Shown: one piece after another, positions 53,043-62,718 of the stretch
Position numbering within the stretch: the stretch's first letter is position 1
How the letters are laid out: every line of letters begins with the position of its first letter
Source of the DNA: Streptomyces sp. NBC_00306
GTDB taxonomy: Bacteria; Actinomycetota; Actinomycetes; Streptomycetales; Streptomycetaceae
DNA length: 64,000 nt
Assembly (NCBI RefSeq): GCF_036169555.1
Contig: NZ_CP108032.1
Coordinates: forward strand, 1-64,000
Reading direction: 5' to 3'
The notes under the pieces: model-generated
What the model was told of the DNA's origin: nothing
Database searches by the model: none
What the model saw: only the letters and a program-made list of their open reading frames with translations
Position numbers and translations under genes: made by a program

Positions 53043-55013
53043 ATGGCCGATCGCCGGCAGGGACCCGCGTCGGGTGACGGGTCCGCATCGCGGGCACCGG
53101 AAGCCCGCCATACCGGCGCGCGCGACACGGTGCGCCTCGCTGTGGTCATCGGCGCTCTCGGCGTGGTCTTCGGCGACATCGGGACCAGCCCGATCTACAC
53201 CCTCCAGACGGTGTTCAACCCGAGCGACCCCCACCCCGTCCCGGTCACCACGGGCAACGTGTACGGGGTGGTGTCACTCGTGTTCTGGTCGGTGATGATC
53301 ATCGTCACGGTCACCTATGTGCTGCTGGCGATGCGCGCCGACAACGACGGTGAGGGCGGCATCATGGCGCTGATCACCCTGTTGCGACGGTGGAGTTCAC
53401 AGCGTGGGCGTCGAGGCACCGTCGTACTGGCCGCGCTCGGCATCTTCGGCGCGTCGTTGTTCTTCGGCGACAGCATGATCACCCCGGCGATCTCGGTGCT
53501 GTCCGCGGTCGAAGGGCTCAAGGTCGTCGAGCCGTCGCTGGAGGATGCGGTCGTGCCCATCACGGCGGTGATCATCGTCCTTCTGTTCCTGGTGCAGCGT
53601 AGAGGAACCGCGGCGGTGGGCAGGGTGTTCGGGCCGGTCATGATCGTCTGGTTCGTGGCCATCGGCGCGTGCGGCGTCGTCGGCATCGCCGATCACCCGG
53701 ACATCCTCAAGGCGCTGTCGCCCACGTACGCGTTGGGCTTCCTCTTCGGCCATTGGGGTACGGCCTTCTTCGCCCTGGCCGCGATCGTGCTCGCGGTCAC
53801 CGGCGCCGAGGCGCTGTACGCGGACATGGGGCACTTCGGCCGCCGGGCGATCACCCGAGGCTGGCTGTTCCTCGTCCTTCCCGCCTGCGTCCTGAGCTAC
53901 ATGGGCCAGGGCGCGTTGATCCTCGGCGATCCGGACAACATCAGCAGCCCGTTCTTCCTTCTCGTGCCCGGCTGGGGACGCTGGCCCATGGTCGTACTGG
54001 CGACTGCGGCGACCGTGATCGCCTCACAAGCGGTGATCACCGGCGCGTATTCGGTCGCCTCCCAGGCGGCCCAGCTGGGCTACCTGCCAAGGCTGCGCAT
54101 CGCGCACACCTCCGAATCCACCATCGGTCAGATCTATGTCCCCTGGATCAACTGGCTTCTGATGGTTTCGGTCCTCACCCTGGTCTTCGCCTTCCGCAGC
54201 TCCACGGCGCTGGCCTACGCGTTCGGCATGGCGGTCACCGGCACCATCACCATCACCACCTTGTTGTTCTTCTACGTCGCCCGCGCCAAATGGGGCACGC
54301 CCCGATGGCTGCTCGCCACCGGCGCGAGCGCACTCCTCCTTGTCGACCTGCTGTTCGTGGCGGCCAATATGACGAAGCTCGTCCACGGCGCGTGGCTGCC
54401 GCTGCTGATCGGCCTCACCGCGTTCACCGTCATGACGACCTGGCAACGCGGCCGCGAGCTCGTGACCACGGAACGAGCACGCCGGGAAGGCCCGCTGCCC
54501 GAGTTCATCGACCGCCTCCGCACAGGGCAGGAGCCGACGGTCCGGGCGCCCGGCACTGCTGTCTTCCTGAACCGAGGCAAGGAGACCGCGCCCCTGGCCA
54601 TGCGGGCCAACGTCGAGCACAACCACGTACGCCACGAGCAGGTCGTGATCCTGTCCATCAAGACCGAGCCGGTTCCCCGCGTTCCGGATGACTCGCGGAT
54701 CGTCGTCGACGAGCTCGGATATGCCGACGACGGGATCATCCACGTCACAGCCCGGTTCGGCTACATGGAGACACCGGACGTGCCCGGCACACTGGCCATG
54801 CTCGACCCGGTCGTCACCGAAGGGCCGCTGCAGCTCGACCAGGCGTCCTACTTCCTGTCGAAGATCGAGCTTCGTCGCGGCAAGGCACCGACGATGTCGC
54901 CCTGGCGCAAGCGGCTGTTCATCGCCACCTCCTACATCGCGGCCGACGCCGCCGAGTACTTCAGCCTGCCCCGCGACCGCACGGTCATCATGGGTTCGCA
55001 CATCGAGGTGTAG
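53043..55013 (+). CDS. kup: Low-affinity potassium transporter Kup
   Basis: 656 residues, the usual Kup/HAK/KT length. The N-terminal half has twelve spans, beginning GALGVVFGDIGTSPIYTLQT, the hallmark motif of the family. Others include LGIFGASLFFGDSMITPAIS, TGAEALYADMGHFGRRAITR, SQAVITGAYSVASQAAQLGY and FAFRSSTALAYAFGMAVTGT. The C-terminal cytoplasmic domain of about 150 residues ends in YFSLPRDRTVIMGSHIEV. It imports K+ with protons. ATG 53043 has GGAGGAGGAA directly upstream. Single gene; no neighbouring K+ genes. Confidence 0.95.
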   Translation: MADRRQGPASGDGSASRAPEARHTGARDTVRLAVVIGALGVVFGDIGTSPIYTLQTVFNPSDPHPVPVTTGNVYGVVSLVFWSVMIIVTVTYVLLAMRADNDGEGGIMALITLLRRWSSQRGRRGTVVLAALGIFGASLFFGDSMITPAISVLSAVEGLKVVEPSLEDAVVPITAVIIVLLFLVQRRGTAAVGRVFGPVMIVWFVAIGACGVVGIADHPDILKALSPTYALGFLFGHWGTAFFALAAIVLAVTGAEALYADMGHFGRRAITRGWLFLVLPACVLSYMGQGALILGDPDNISSPFFLLVPGWGRWPMVVLATAATVIASQAVITGAYSVASQAAQLGYLPRLRIAHTSESTIGQIYVPWINWLLMVSVLTLVFAFRSSTALAYAFGMAVTGTITITTLLFFYVARAKWGTPRWLLATGASALLLVDLLFVAANMTKLVHGAWLPLLIGLTAFTVMTTWQRGRELVTTERARREGPLPEFIDRLRTGQEPTVRAPGTAVFLNRGKETAPLAMRANVEHNHVRHEQVVILSIKTEPVPRVPDDSRIVVDELGYADDGIIHVTARFGYMETPDVPGTLAMLDPVVTEGPLQLDQASYFLSKIELRRGKAPTMSPWRKRLFIATSYIAADAAEYFSLPRDRTVIMGSHIEV

Positions 55014-55640
55014 CTGCACGGACTACTGACATGCCGCCCGCCGGAACAGCAGTGAACGTGCCGCGAGGCAGCGGCAGGGCAAGGTCGATGCCTGCAGTGC
55101 GTGCACGGCGCCGGCGCTGCGGTCGGACTTGCCGGACGTGAGGACCGGGATGCGCTGCGTCCCCCGGCTGATCGGCCGCCTTCCGCCGCTTGCCGCGTCG
55201 CAGCCTCAGGTCCGTCCTCCCGCGACCCTTTGCAGCCGACTGTTCGACGCTGCGGATCACGGTCATTGCGGAACATGATCGTGCCGGCGAGCCGTGGGGC
55301 GGGATGTCCCGAGAGCGCGCGGCGGGCCTGACTCCCATCATGGGGCGGGGATCCGGGGAAATGGCCCAGAAGATCGTGCGGCAGTTCCCGCGAGGACTTC
55401 CCCCATCGCAACGGGCCCACCAGCCGCCAACGGACGGCGAGGTCGTCATCCACCGGCAGGCCCCTCGACTTCTCCGGGCTGCAGCACCGACGTGACCGGC
55501 GCCCCGGCCGCCGCCCGGCCGGCCGTCACTGTGTCACCGACAGGAGCGAGCCGTAGCATCGAGCGTCGGCGTCAAGAACCTGCTAGAGATCTCGCCCCGT
55601 TCGTCGCGTGAGGAGCGGCGGCGGGCATTCTGCCGTCGTG
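55014..55640. other. 630-base gap, nothing recognised
   Basis: Several long GC frames on both strands, none with a domain. Confidence 0.4.
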
Positions 55641-55811
55641 ATGCCTGCATGGCGCCCAGACCGCGGAATCCGCCGCACCACCCTCACACTCGGGGCTGCC
55701 GCGGTAGTCCTGATCGGCGTCGGTGCGGCCGCCGACACCATGTGGCTGCTTGGCATCGGCGTCTGGACAGTCATCGCCGCCACGATGATTGAACTCGTCT
55801 ACCGCCCCTGA
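55641..55811 (+). CDS. Small two-span membrane protein (56 aa)
   Basis: 56 residues from ATG 55641: a basic N-terminus (MPAWRPDRGIRRT) then two hydrophobic segments, LTLGAAAVVLIGVGAA and MWLLGIGVWTVIAATMIELV, with a short polar turn between. Small membrane proteins of this layout are plentiful in Streptomyces. Ends at VYRP. Function unknown; no neighbour suggests one. Confidence 0.5.
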   Translation: MPAWRPDRGIRRTTLTLGAAAVVLIGVGAAADTMWLLGIGVWTVIAATMIELVYRP

Positions 55812-56341
55812 CATGTTGCCGCAGCGGACCCGGCGAGCCTCACTGATCATCAGGAGCAGCACGCGCGTCCAAGTCGGCAGCGCAGGCGTCCGCGCACTCG
55901 GTTTGCGGTGCATCGCGGGGCCGACAGGATGTTCGGCGTGTACGGGCGCGCGGTGGAACCCGCAGCGTCGATACGCCGCGGATCGTGCCATTGGAGCCTC
56001 GCGTCATCGCCACCGCCTGCGCGGACCATGCGCGGCTGCGTGGCGACCCACATGCCCTGACCCCCGAGCACCACGGCGCACCCGGCCGACCACTACATCG
56101 TGGCGCCCCAGCGCCTTCTTCCGGCCCCTCGGACGGGCCTTCGACCGGATGCACCCCTCGACGCACACCGTGTACACGCACCAGGTCGGCGTCCCCTCCC
56201 CCGCCCCCCGATCCCCGGCCCCCCGCGCGGTGCAGCCGTGCGACGGCTGCTGACGGCCGATGACATCCCGACGGTTACTGCCCTCGATGCCGAAAGAAGG
56301 TTCCGTCGACCGGAAGGGGGTTGGGGCACCCACGCATCGCG
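55812..56341. other. 530-base gap, nothing recognised
   Basis: No domain-bearing frame and no clear hairpin. Confidence 0.4.
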
Positions 56342-56608
56342 CTATACCTTCCCCTCAGGCGACAGCACCACGTCCGCATCGGCCGCAGGCGTCCCCCTCC
56401 CGTCCTCGGCCACCCAGCGCAGCAGGTCACCCGGTTGACACTCGAGCACCTCGCAGAGCGCGGCGAGCGTCGCGAAGCGCACCGCCTTGGCGCGGCCGTT
56501 CTTGAGTACCGCCAGGTTGGCGGGCGTGATCCCGACGCGGTCCGCGAGCTCGCCCACCGACATCTTCCGCCTGGCCAGCATCACATCGATGTCGACGGCG
56601 ATCGGCAT
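56342..56608 (-). CDS. XRE family regulator (YozG-like), pairs with DUF2975
   Basis: 88 residues, a compact Cro/C1 helix-turn-helix: MPIAVDIDVMLARRKMSVGE, then LADRVGITPANLAVLKNGRA (helix, turn and recognition helix) and LAALCEVLECQPGDLLRWVA. Members of this group lie next to DUF2975 membrane proteins, and here the ATG at 56608 shares one base with the stop of the DUF2975 gene (TGATG), so translation is coupled. It should bind the tandem dyads at 57107-57140 and control the operon. Confidence 0.87.
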   Translation of the reverse strand: MPIAVDIDVMLARRKMSVGELADRVGITPANLAVLKNGRAKAVRFATLAALCEVLECQPGDLLRWVAEDGRGTPAADADVVLSPEGKV

Positions 56609-57093
56609 CAGATCACCTCGTCCAACTCGGCCTGCATCTGCGACGCTTCGACGTCGCGCGCGACGGCCTGCGCGAGCAGCATCCGCAGTACGAGCACGAA
56701 GAGCGCGACTCCCAGGATGGCCACGCCGATGCCGCCCATGATGACGGTGACGCCCGGGTCGTCCCTCTGGCCCGGCGCGTTGAGGGCCGTGACCGCGAAC
56801 CACACGAGGGCAGCCGCCACGATCGCGCCGATCACGACGTCCACGTACCGGAAGGCGGCGTCGGAGAACACGGTTCCGCGTCGGACCATCGTCACCAGCT
56901 GCCATACGCAGACCAGGGCGACCTGGGCCGCCACCATGCCCAGGATGGTGATCACGCGTAGCGGAGTCAGCGGGAGCGACCCGTCTTCCGGGTCGGTGGC
57001 CAACGCCCACACCATCGATGCCTGCACGAACACGGTGCCGGCGAGCACCACCACGAGCACGGCGTGCAGCGCACTCACCATCAACTTTCCCAT
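56608..57093 (-). CDS. DUF2975 family membrane protein
   Basis: 161 residues with four predicted spans: ALHAVLVVVLAGTVFVQASM, PLRVITILGMVAAQVALVCV, YVDVVIGAIVAAALVWFAVT and TVIMGGIGVAILGVALFVLV, typical of DUF2975. The loop GTVFSDAAFRYVD lies between spans 2 and 3. DUF2975 genes are almost always followed by a small XRE regulator, as here. ATG 57093 begins MGKLMVSALH. The role is unproven; a membrane sensor controlling its partner regulator is the common suggestion. Confidence 0.88.
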   Translation of the reverse strand: MGKLMVSALHAVLVVVLAGTVFVQASMVWALATDPEDGSLPLTPLRVITILGMVAAQVALVCVWQLVTMVRRGTVFSDAAFRYVDVVIGAIVAAALVWFAVTALNAPGQRDDPGVTVIMGGIGVAILGVALFVLVLRMLLAQAVARDVEASQMQAELDEVI

Positions 57094-57106
57094 GACCCCA
57101 TCTTCC

Positions 57107-57140
57107 ATCGAATCACGATGGAAATCAATCGAATCTCGAT
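57107..57140. promoter_or_regulatory. Tandem operators of the DUF2975/XRE operon
   Basis: ATCGAATCACGAT (57107-57119) and ATCGAATCTCGAT (57128-57140). The second is a perfect ATCGA-N3-TCGAT dyad, the first a near copy. They are 21 bases apart centre to centre, two helical turns. They lie just upstream of the DUF2975 start at 57093. Confidence 0.65.
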
Positions 57141-57876
57141 ACATGAAGCAAACGGGTGAGGCGGTGGACGGGCGGCGGTTTCGCACCGGGTCTCGGGACG
57201 CCGCCCCCGAAAATGCTCCCCCTCCGCGGAACGTCACCGCACGCGGGCTCGACAGGCAGCCACAGTTCGCAGATCGGAGAAGGGCCTCAAGATCGGCCGA
57301 GACCTGGGAACCACGGCCATCAGCACGAACCGGCCCGACGCCTTCGGCTGTGCGCACGACTTGGCGGACCGGCTCGACGCACACCGGGCACCGAGGGGCG
57401 GGCCAACTCCGAAGGAGGACGCCGCGGCCGGCCATCGCGAAGTGGCACCCGCGCGGCAGGCGGACGTCTCCGCCGTGGGCACTCTGGGCGGCAGGACCTG
57501 CGGTGGATGAGTGAGGCGCCTCTCATCTCCGCCCGGCGGATGGCCGCCAAACGGCCCAGTGAGGTCGACGAGCAACTGCTCGCCGCGGCACGTGCCCTGC
57601 TGCGCGGCGGCAGCCGCCCCGAGGGGCAGCCCGCACCGGACCAATGGCTCAGCAAGGAGATTCACCCACTGGCACGACAAGGACGCTTCTCAGCGGTTCA
57701 GCACCGCACTCTTCGCGCGATGGTCCATCCCTTCAGCCTCGGGCGGCCGCGCCCGAGGCTCCGGCGGGCATCCAGGCGGCCGAGGCGCCGGCGGGCGTGT
57801 CATCCCAATGGGGCGATGCGCGGCACGGCGGATCAGGGAAAACTCTCGCGAAGCCCCACTTCGCCCCGGAGGTTCC
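57141..57876. other. 735-base gap, possible remnants
   Basis: Plus frames read GLKIGRDLGTTAISTNRPDA (about 57280) and EVDEQLLAAARALLRGG (about 57560), protein-like in composition but without start codons or a shared frame. They may be pieces of a lost gene. No family assigned. Confidence 0.35.
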
Positions 57877-59496
57877 ATGTCGAAAAGCGTCGCGCTTCGC
57901 ATCGACGTTCCGCATGAGGCCCCGGCGCGGGCGTCGCTCGTTCTGGCGTCCCTGATCATCGTCGCCGCCGTGGCCAACTTGAACCTGTCGGTGGCCAACG
58001 TGGCGCTGCCCGCGATCGGGAAGGCCTTCGACTCCTCCCAGACCGCGCTGAACCTGGTCGCCGTGGGGTACTCCCTGGGCCTGGCCGCATCGGTGCTCTA
58101 TCTGGGTGCGGTCGGCGACCGTCACGGACGCAAGCTGCTGCTGCTCCTCGGCATCGCTCTGTCCGTCCCCGCCTGCCTGCTCGCCGCGTACGCGCCGAAC
58201 GACACCGTGCTCGTGTTGGCCCGGATCCTCGGCGGGCTCTCGGCCGGCATGGCCTACCCGACCACCCTGGCGCTGATCACCGCCCTGTGGGCGGGACCGG
58301 GGCGGACGAAGTCCATCGCGTTGTGGTCGGCCCTGGGCGGCGGCATCTCCATGCTCGGGCCGGTGATCGCGGGCGCGTTGCTCGAACGCTTCTACTGGGG
58401 GGCGGTGTTCCTGGTCACTCTGCCCCTCGCCGTGGTCGCGCTGGTCATGGCCCTGCTGTTCGTCCCCGCGCACGCCAACGAGTCGGCCGAACCGGTGGAC
58501 AACCTCGGCGGCATGCTGTCCGTGTTCCTGGTGGCGGGCCTGGTGCTGGCGATCAATTTCGCCGTCGTCCCCGACCAGGGGGCACTGGTCGTCGGCCTCG
58601 TCGTGATCGCCCTGGCTGCCGGAGCGGCGTTCTTCTGGCGTCAGCGCGGGGCTCCCAACCCGTTGTACGACCTCCACATCGCCGGCAGGCGCACGTTCTG
58701 GGTCGCCGCATGCGCGGGAATCATCGTGTGGGGCTCCATGATGGGGTCGGCGTTCATCAGCCAGCAGTATCTGCAGAACGTGCTCGAGTACAGCCCCGTC
58801 GAAGCCGGCGCCTCCATCCTCCCCCTCGTCGTGATGATGGTGCTCGTGGCACCACGGTCCGCGAAGCTGGTCGAGACACGCGGCGCCCGCACGACCCTGC
58901 TGATCGGTTACGCGTTCCTCTTCCTCGCCTTCGGCTGGATGCTGCTGTTCTGGGGCGAGGACAGCAGTTACTGGCAGATCGGCTTCACCTATGTCCTCAT
59001 CGGTATCGGTGCCGGCTTCGCCGGGACGCCCTCGTCCCACTCGCTGACCGGATCGGTGCCCGTGCGTCGGGTTGGCATGGCCTCCGGCACCGCCGACCTG
59101 CAACGGGACCTCGGCGGGGCCATCATGCAGTCCGTCATGGGCGCGCTCCTCACCGCCGGCTACGCCTCGGCCTTCAGCGCGGCGATCGCCGCCTCCCCCG
59201 ACAGCAAGGACGTGTCCAGCCAGGTCCAGAGCGAGCTGACGAAGTCGTTCGCTTCCGCCGGACAGGTCTCCCAGCAGCACCCTCAATACGCCGACCAGAT
59301 CGTCGCGGCAGCACGCAAGTCGTTCCTCCACGGCGACGACTGGGCGTACACCGTCGGCCTGGCCGCGATCGCACTGGGTGCACTGCTGATCTTCTTCAAG
59401 TTCCCCCACCGGCACGCCGAGCAGGAACTCCTGCAGCGCTACCACACCGAAGACTCCGCCCCCGCCGGCGAGAGACCCAACAGACCGGCAGCCTGA
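57877..59496 (+). CDS. MFS multidrug exporter, DHA2 family
   Basis: 539 residues, 14-span drug:H+ antiporter of the DHA2 type (SmvA/QacA-like). Seen: ANLNLSVANVALPAIGKAFD in span 1; motif A in GAVGDRHGRKLLLLLGIALS; the proline-and-glycine-rich motif C region GGGISMLGPVIAGALLERFY; and later SLTGSVPVRRVGMASGTADL with QRDLGGAIMQSVMGALLTAG. Exports small cationic or lipophilic compounds. ATG 57877 has CCGGAGG upstream. No regulator adjacent except the distant XRE pair reading the other way. Confidence 0.9.
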   Translation: MSKSVALRIDVPHEAPARASLVLASLIIVAAVANLNLSVANVALPAIGKAFDSSQTALNLVAVGYSLGLAASVLYLGAVGDRHGRKLLLLLGIALSVPACLLAAYAPNDTVLVLARILGGLSAGMAYPTTLALITALWAGPGRTKSIALWSALGGGISMLGPVIAGALLERFYWGAVFLVTLPLAVVALVMALLFVPAHANESAEPVDNLGGMLSVFLVAGLVLAINFAVVPDQGALVVGLVVIALAAGAAFFWRQRGAPNPLYDLHIAGRRTFWVAACAGIIVWGSMMGSAFISQQYLQNVLEYSPVEAGASILPLVVMMVLVAPRSAKLVETRGARTTLLIGYAFLFLAFGWMLLFWGEDSSYWQIGFTYVLIGIGAGFAGTPSSHSLTGSVPVRRVGMASGTADLQRDLGGAIMQSVMGALLTAGYASAFSAAIAASPDSKDVSSQVQSELTKSFASAGQVSQQHPQYADQIVAAARKSFLHGDDWAYTVGLAAIALGALLIFFKFPHRHAEQELLQRYHTEDSAPAGERPNRPAA

Positions 59497-59965
59497 GAGA
59501 ACGGCCGGTCAGCGGGTCGCCGACCGTGCCGTGCCCAGCCGTGCCCCACGGGCGTCGAAGGCGGTCTGCAGAGTGCCTGCCTGTCCGGCACTCGCGGACG
59601 TCCCCCCACTGACTTCAGCGCCGGCGTCGGCTCGGGTACTAACGGCTCGACGAGCGACCACAGTTCATCCGACTCGGCCCAAGGCCCGCGACTGACGTTT
59701 CCCCACAGCCGGACCGACGACCACCCGAACCGAAAGTCACATGTCCAACAGCCTCCTCAGGTTCGGGAGACGACCTTGACCAAGCCTTCCTCCATGACGG
59801 AGCAGACGAGAAGGTCTCCGTGCGGACGGCCCCTCACCGCAGGAGCCTGCTCATGGGTCAGGACGCGAGGCAGCAGCCCATTTTCCTACCGGTCACGGAC
59901 ACAGCGGGAGTTTCCCGGCCCGGATAGTCTCACCACGGTTACCGCCCCCATCGCAGGAGGAACGC
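59497..59965. other. 470-base gap, nothing recognised
   Basis: Contains only the promoter and GGAGG Shine-Dalgarno of the next gene. Confidence 0.4.
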
Positions 59966-60610
59966 GTGGCTCAGTTGCTGCGAGTGCAGAACTTCACCGT
60001 CTCAAGTGACGGAATCGCTGCCGGCGAGGACCAGACCCTCGACAGGCCGTTCGGCCACGTCGAGCCCGAAAGGTTGTTCGCCTGGGCCGGGGCCACGGCG
60101 AGCTGGCCCAACCGCACCGACCCCGGGGGCAGCCGGGGCCTGGACGACTACTTCACGCGGGACTTCGCGCGCAACATCGGCGCCGAGATCATGGGCCGCA
60201 ACAAGTTCGGTCCCCAGCGGGGGCCCTGGCAGGACCACGAGTGGCAGGGCTGGTGGGGTGACGAACCCCCGTTCCACACCCCGGTGTTCGTCATGACCCA
60301 CCACAAGCGGCCTTCGTTCACGCTTTCCGACACCACATTCCACTTCGTCGACGGCGACCCGGCCGCCGTGCTCGAGCAGGCGCGGGAAGCGGCACAGGGC
60401 CAGGATGTCCGACTCGGCGGTGGGGTGACCACCATCCGGCAGTTCCTGGACGCCGACCTCGTCGACACCATGCATGTGGCGGTCTCGCCGGTGAAGCTCG
60501 GATCCGGTTTGCGACTCTGGGAGGCCCCCGATGAACTGCTCGACCGGTTCCATCTGGAGGTCGTTCCCAGCCCGAGCGGGATGACGCACCACCTGTTCTG
60601 GCGAAAGTGA
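59966..60610 (+). CDS. Dihydrofolate reductase/RibD C-terminal family protein
   Basis: 214 residues from GTG 59966 with AGGAGG 5 bases ahead. RibD C-terminal fold: LLRVQNFTVSSDGIAAGEDQ at the start, then NIGAEIMGRNKFGPQRGPWQ (the LGRxTY-like NADPH site reads MGRNKF), TPVFVMTHHKRPSFTLSDTT, VRLGGGVTTIRQFLDADLVD and MHVAVSPVKLGSGLRLW. Unrelated in detail to the DHFR-like gene at 28511, although of the same superfamily. Substrate unknown. Followed by a very strong hairpin. Confidence 0.87.
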   Translation: MAQLLRVQNFTVSSDGIAAGEDQTLDRPFGHVEPERLFAWAGATASWPNRTDPGGSRGLDDYFTRDFARNIGAEIMGRNKFGPQRGPWQDHEWQGWWGDEPPFHTPVFVMTHHKRPSFTLSDTTFHFVDGDPAAVLEQAREAAQGQDVRLGGGVTTIRQFLDADLVDTMHVAVSPVKLGSGLRLWEAPDELLDRFHLEVVPSPSGMTHHLFWRK

Positions 60611-60621
60611 CCGGTCCTCAG

Positions 60622-60659
60622 GGCAGCCCCGGGGAGCTGTTCTGCCTCCCGGGGCTGCC
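60622..60659 (+). terminator. Strong hairpin terminator
   Basis: GGCAGCCCCGGGGAG (60622-60636) pairs with CTCCCGGGGCTGCC (60646-60659), one base bulged, 9-base loop; 11 bases beyond the stop. Confidence 0.8.
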
Positions 60660-61450
60660 TCGGCAACAGCCTCTCACCGGTGAAAGCACGCACCACGCCA
60701 CTCAGGCCGTGGACCATCTGGCGCAGTCCCAACGGGACGCGGGGGCGCAGTAGCGTCGACAGGCGTCGAGGTCACCGCCTGGTCCGAGCAGCGAAAGAAC
60801 GGCGCGATCAGCGACGTGCCGCCACACCGGTCGCCGCGAGCAAGGCCGGCAGCTCCGGCTCTTCGTTCAGCTCTCTCCGCGACATCAGCCACTCAGATCG
60901 GCGTCCGGCACCACGCACTGACGGTGCGTCCTAACGATCTCGGTTCCCGCCCAGATCCGGGCCACCTGTCCAACCGTTCGGCATGCGCCGTTGCTCCGGT
61001 CGGCCGCGCCCGCGTGGTCCTCCTCAGGGATGCCCCCTCAGGGGCCGCTGCTCCTCATCAGCAGCCAGGCCGTCGTACGGAACCGGGCGGCCAGGCGATG
61101 AGGCCATCAAGTGCAACCCGTCCCCAGCCATACCGGCGTCTCCGGACCTCCAGGACCTGACGACCGACCCCGATCGAACCCATCAACAACGTCGGACCCA
61201 CCGACGCGTCCAACGCCTTGGTCAGGGCCTCTTAGCCCGTTCGCTCACACTCTGCCGTGGTTCTCCACGCGATGTGCTCACTGCGGCGACCTGCGGAAAC
61301 GCCGAAGAGGAGCGCAGTTCTGAGTCTGACTGAGTGACAGATGCGTCGGCATGTCGCATTGCAGTGATCACGGACTGTCGGTTGGCTCGTGCACGCAGCA
61401 CACCACAGGCGCCGCGCAGTCAGCCCGGACGCTGCTCACCTGGAGGAACC
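60660..61450. other. 790-base gap, nothing recognised
   Basis: No gene with a domain; short GC frames only. Confidence 0.4.
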
Positions 61451-61939
61451 ATGCGCATCGCACGTGTCGGTCTCAAGGCCGCCCTGGTCGTCGGCGCCCT
61501 CGCACTGTCCGCGCCGACCGCCGCAGCGGCCGGGGAGGGCGACGGGGACGTCCGTATCAGCCCGGAGAAGGCATCACCGGGCACCACGGTCACCGTCACC
61601 ACCACCGCCTGCGGCAAGGAGGTCTACGGCAAGGGCGAGTCGGTGGCGGGCGGGAAGTTCCACCTCCTCGAGAGCGACCGCAAGGGCGTCCTGGTGGGTG
61701 AGTTCCAGGTTCCCGAGGACGCCGATTCCGGCACCGACACCGTCACGCTCAAGTGCCCGCCACGGACCAAGGCCACTGCCGACTACAGCATCGCCGGCCG
61801 CCCCAACGGTGCACTCGACGCCGGCTTCGGCGGCACCGACAAGGGTAGCCAGCTCGCCGTCGGTGGCCTGCTGCTCTCCGGGGCGGTCGCCGGAGCAGTC
61901 GTCCGAGCGCGCCGCCGCCCTTCCGCGGCCCGGACCTGA
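61451..61939 (+). CDS. Exported protein with C-terminal membrane anchor
   Basis: 162 residues. Signal peptide MRIARVGLKAALVVGALALS plus APTAAAA (cleavage after about residue 27). The mature part is a single beta-rich domain of about 90 residues (DVRISPEKASPGTTVTVTTT, FHLLESDRKGVLVGEFQVPE, DTVTLKCPPRTKATADYSIA) with two Cys that may bond. A Gly-rich linker leads to a C-terminal span LAVGGLLLSGAVAGAVV and an Arg cluster. No LPXTG-type motif, so it is probably a membrane-anchored surface protein. ATG 61451 has GGAGGAAC. A class F sortase gene follows at 62047. Confidence 0.82.
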   Translation: MRIARVGLKAALVVGALALSAPTAAAAGEGDGDVRISPEKASPGTTVTVTTTACGKEVYGKGESVAGGKFHLLESDRKGVLVGEFQVPEDADSGTDTVTLKCPPRTKATADYSIAGRPNGALDAGFGGTDKGSQLAVGGLLLSGAVAGAVVRARRRPSAART

Positions 61940-61971
61940 CGGTACGTTCGTCCCGCAGGCCCCCCGGCTCC

Positions 61972-62027
61972 GCAGCGGAGCGGGGGCCCAGGGATTCCCG
62001 CCCGCGTCGCCGCCCCCGCTCCGCTGC
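61972..62027 (+). terminator. 16-bp perfect hairpin between the surface protein and sortase genes
   Basis: GCAGCGGAGCGGGGGC (61972-61987) and GCCCCCGCTCCGCTGC (62012-62027), 24-base loop. It could stop or attenuate transcription into the sortase gene 20 bases further on. Confidence 0.75.
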
Positions 62028-62046
62028 TCAGCAAAGGCCCGTATCG

Positions 62047-62718
62047 ATGGACAACTGCCCGGGGACGAGCGAGGCCGACGCACCGTCGCCCGGAGTCCCC
62101 TCGTTCAAGCTGCTCGCCTGCGCCGCGATCGCCGGGGCCTTGCTGGTGGCCAATGGGGTGCGCGACGACCACCCCCCGCAGCCTTCGTCCGCCCGTACCC
62201 CGCCCCCGTCCGCACAGCCCGCACTTCGCCACGCGCCCGAGCGTTCCGCCGTACGACCGCTGCCTCCGTCGGATCCTGTACGGCTCCTTATCCCCGACAT
62301 CGGAGTGGACGCGCCCCTGATGCCTCTGGAGTTGGATGCCGAAGGGACACTGGAGACGCCGCCCGCCGACAACCCCGGCATGGCCGGCTGGTACGCCGAC
62401 GGAACGGCCCCCGGCGCGGTGGGGACGGCCGTGACGGCCGGGCACGTGGACACCCCGGTCGGGCCCGGCGTCTTCTACCAGCTCGGCGCTCTTGAGCAGG
62501 GCGACACCATCGAGGTCGTACGGGAGGACCGGCGTACCGCCGTCTTCACCGTCGACGCGGTGGAGGTCCACGACAAGGAGGACTTCCCCGACGACAAGGT
62601 CTACGGCAACTCCGGCCGGCCGGAACTGCGGGTGATCACCTGCGGTGGCGACTACTCCAAGGGCACCGGATATCAGGGCAACATCGTCGTCTACGCGACG
62701 CTCGATCCGGAGAACTGA
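62047..62718 (+). CDS. Class F sortase
   Basis: 223 residues. N-terminal membrane span FKLLACAAIAGALLVANGV anchors it outside, then a Pro-rich linker (PSSARTPPPSAQP) and the sortase domain: VRLLIPDIGVDAPLMPLELD, GTLETPPADNPGMAGWYADG, the catalytic His in VTAGHVDTP and the catalytic Cys in LRVITCGGDYSKGTGYQGN. Sortases cut a cell-wall sorting signal and link the protein to peptidoglycan or another nucleophile. Class F enzymes of actinobacteria are usually next to a gene like 61451. The matching motif in that protein is unclear. Confidence 0.9.
   Translation: MDNCPGTSEADAPSPGVPSFKLLACAAIAGALLVANGVRDDHPPQPSSARTPPPSAQPALRHAPERSAVRPLPPSDPVRLLIPDIGVDAPLMPLELDAEGTLETPPADNPGMAGWYADGTAPGAVGTAVTAGHVDTPVGPGVFYQLGALEQGDTIEVVREDRRTAVFTVDAVEVHDKEDFPDDKVYGNSGRPELRVITCGGDYSKGTGYQGNIVVYATLDPEN

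Noticed and set aside
57733..59445. 570-residue open frame on the minus strand
   Set aside because: Antisense to the MFS exporter; Gln/His/Arg-rich composition with no domain.
61451..61939. LPXTG-type sortase signal in the exported protein
   Set aside because: No LPXTG or LAXTG motif is present before the C-terminal span; the segment reads GFGGTDKGSQLAVGG.
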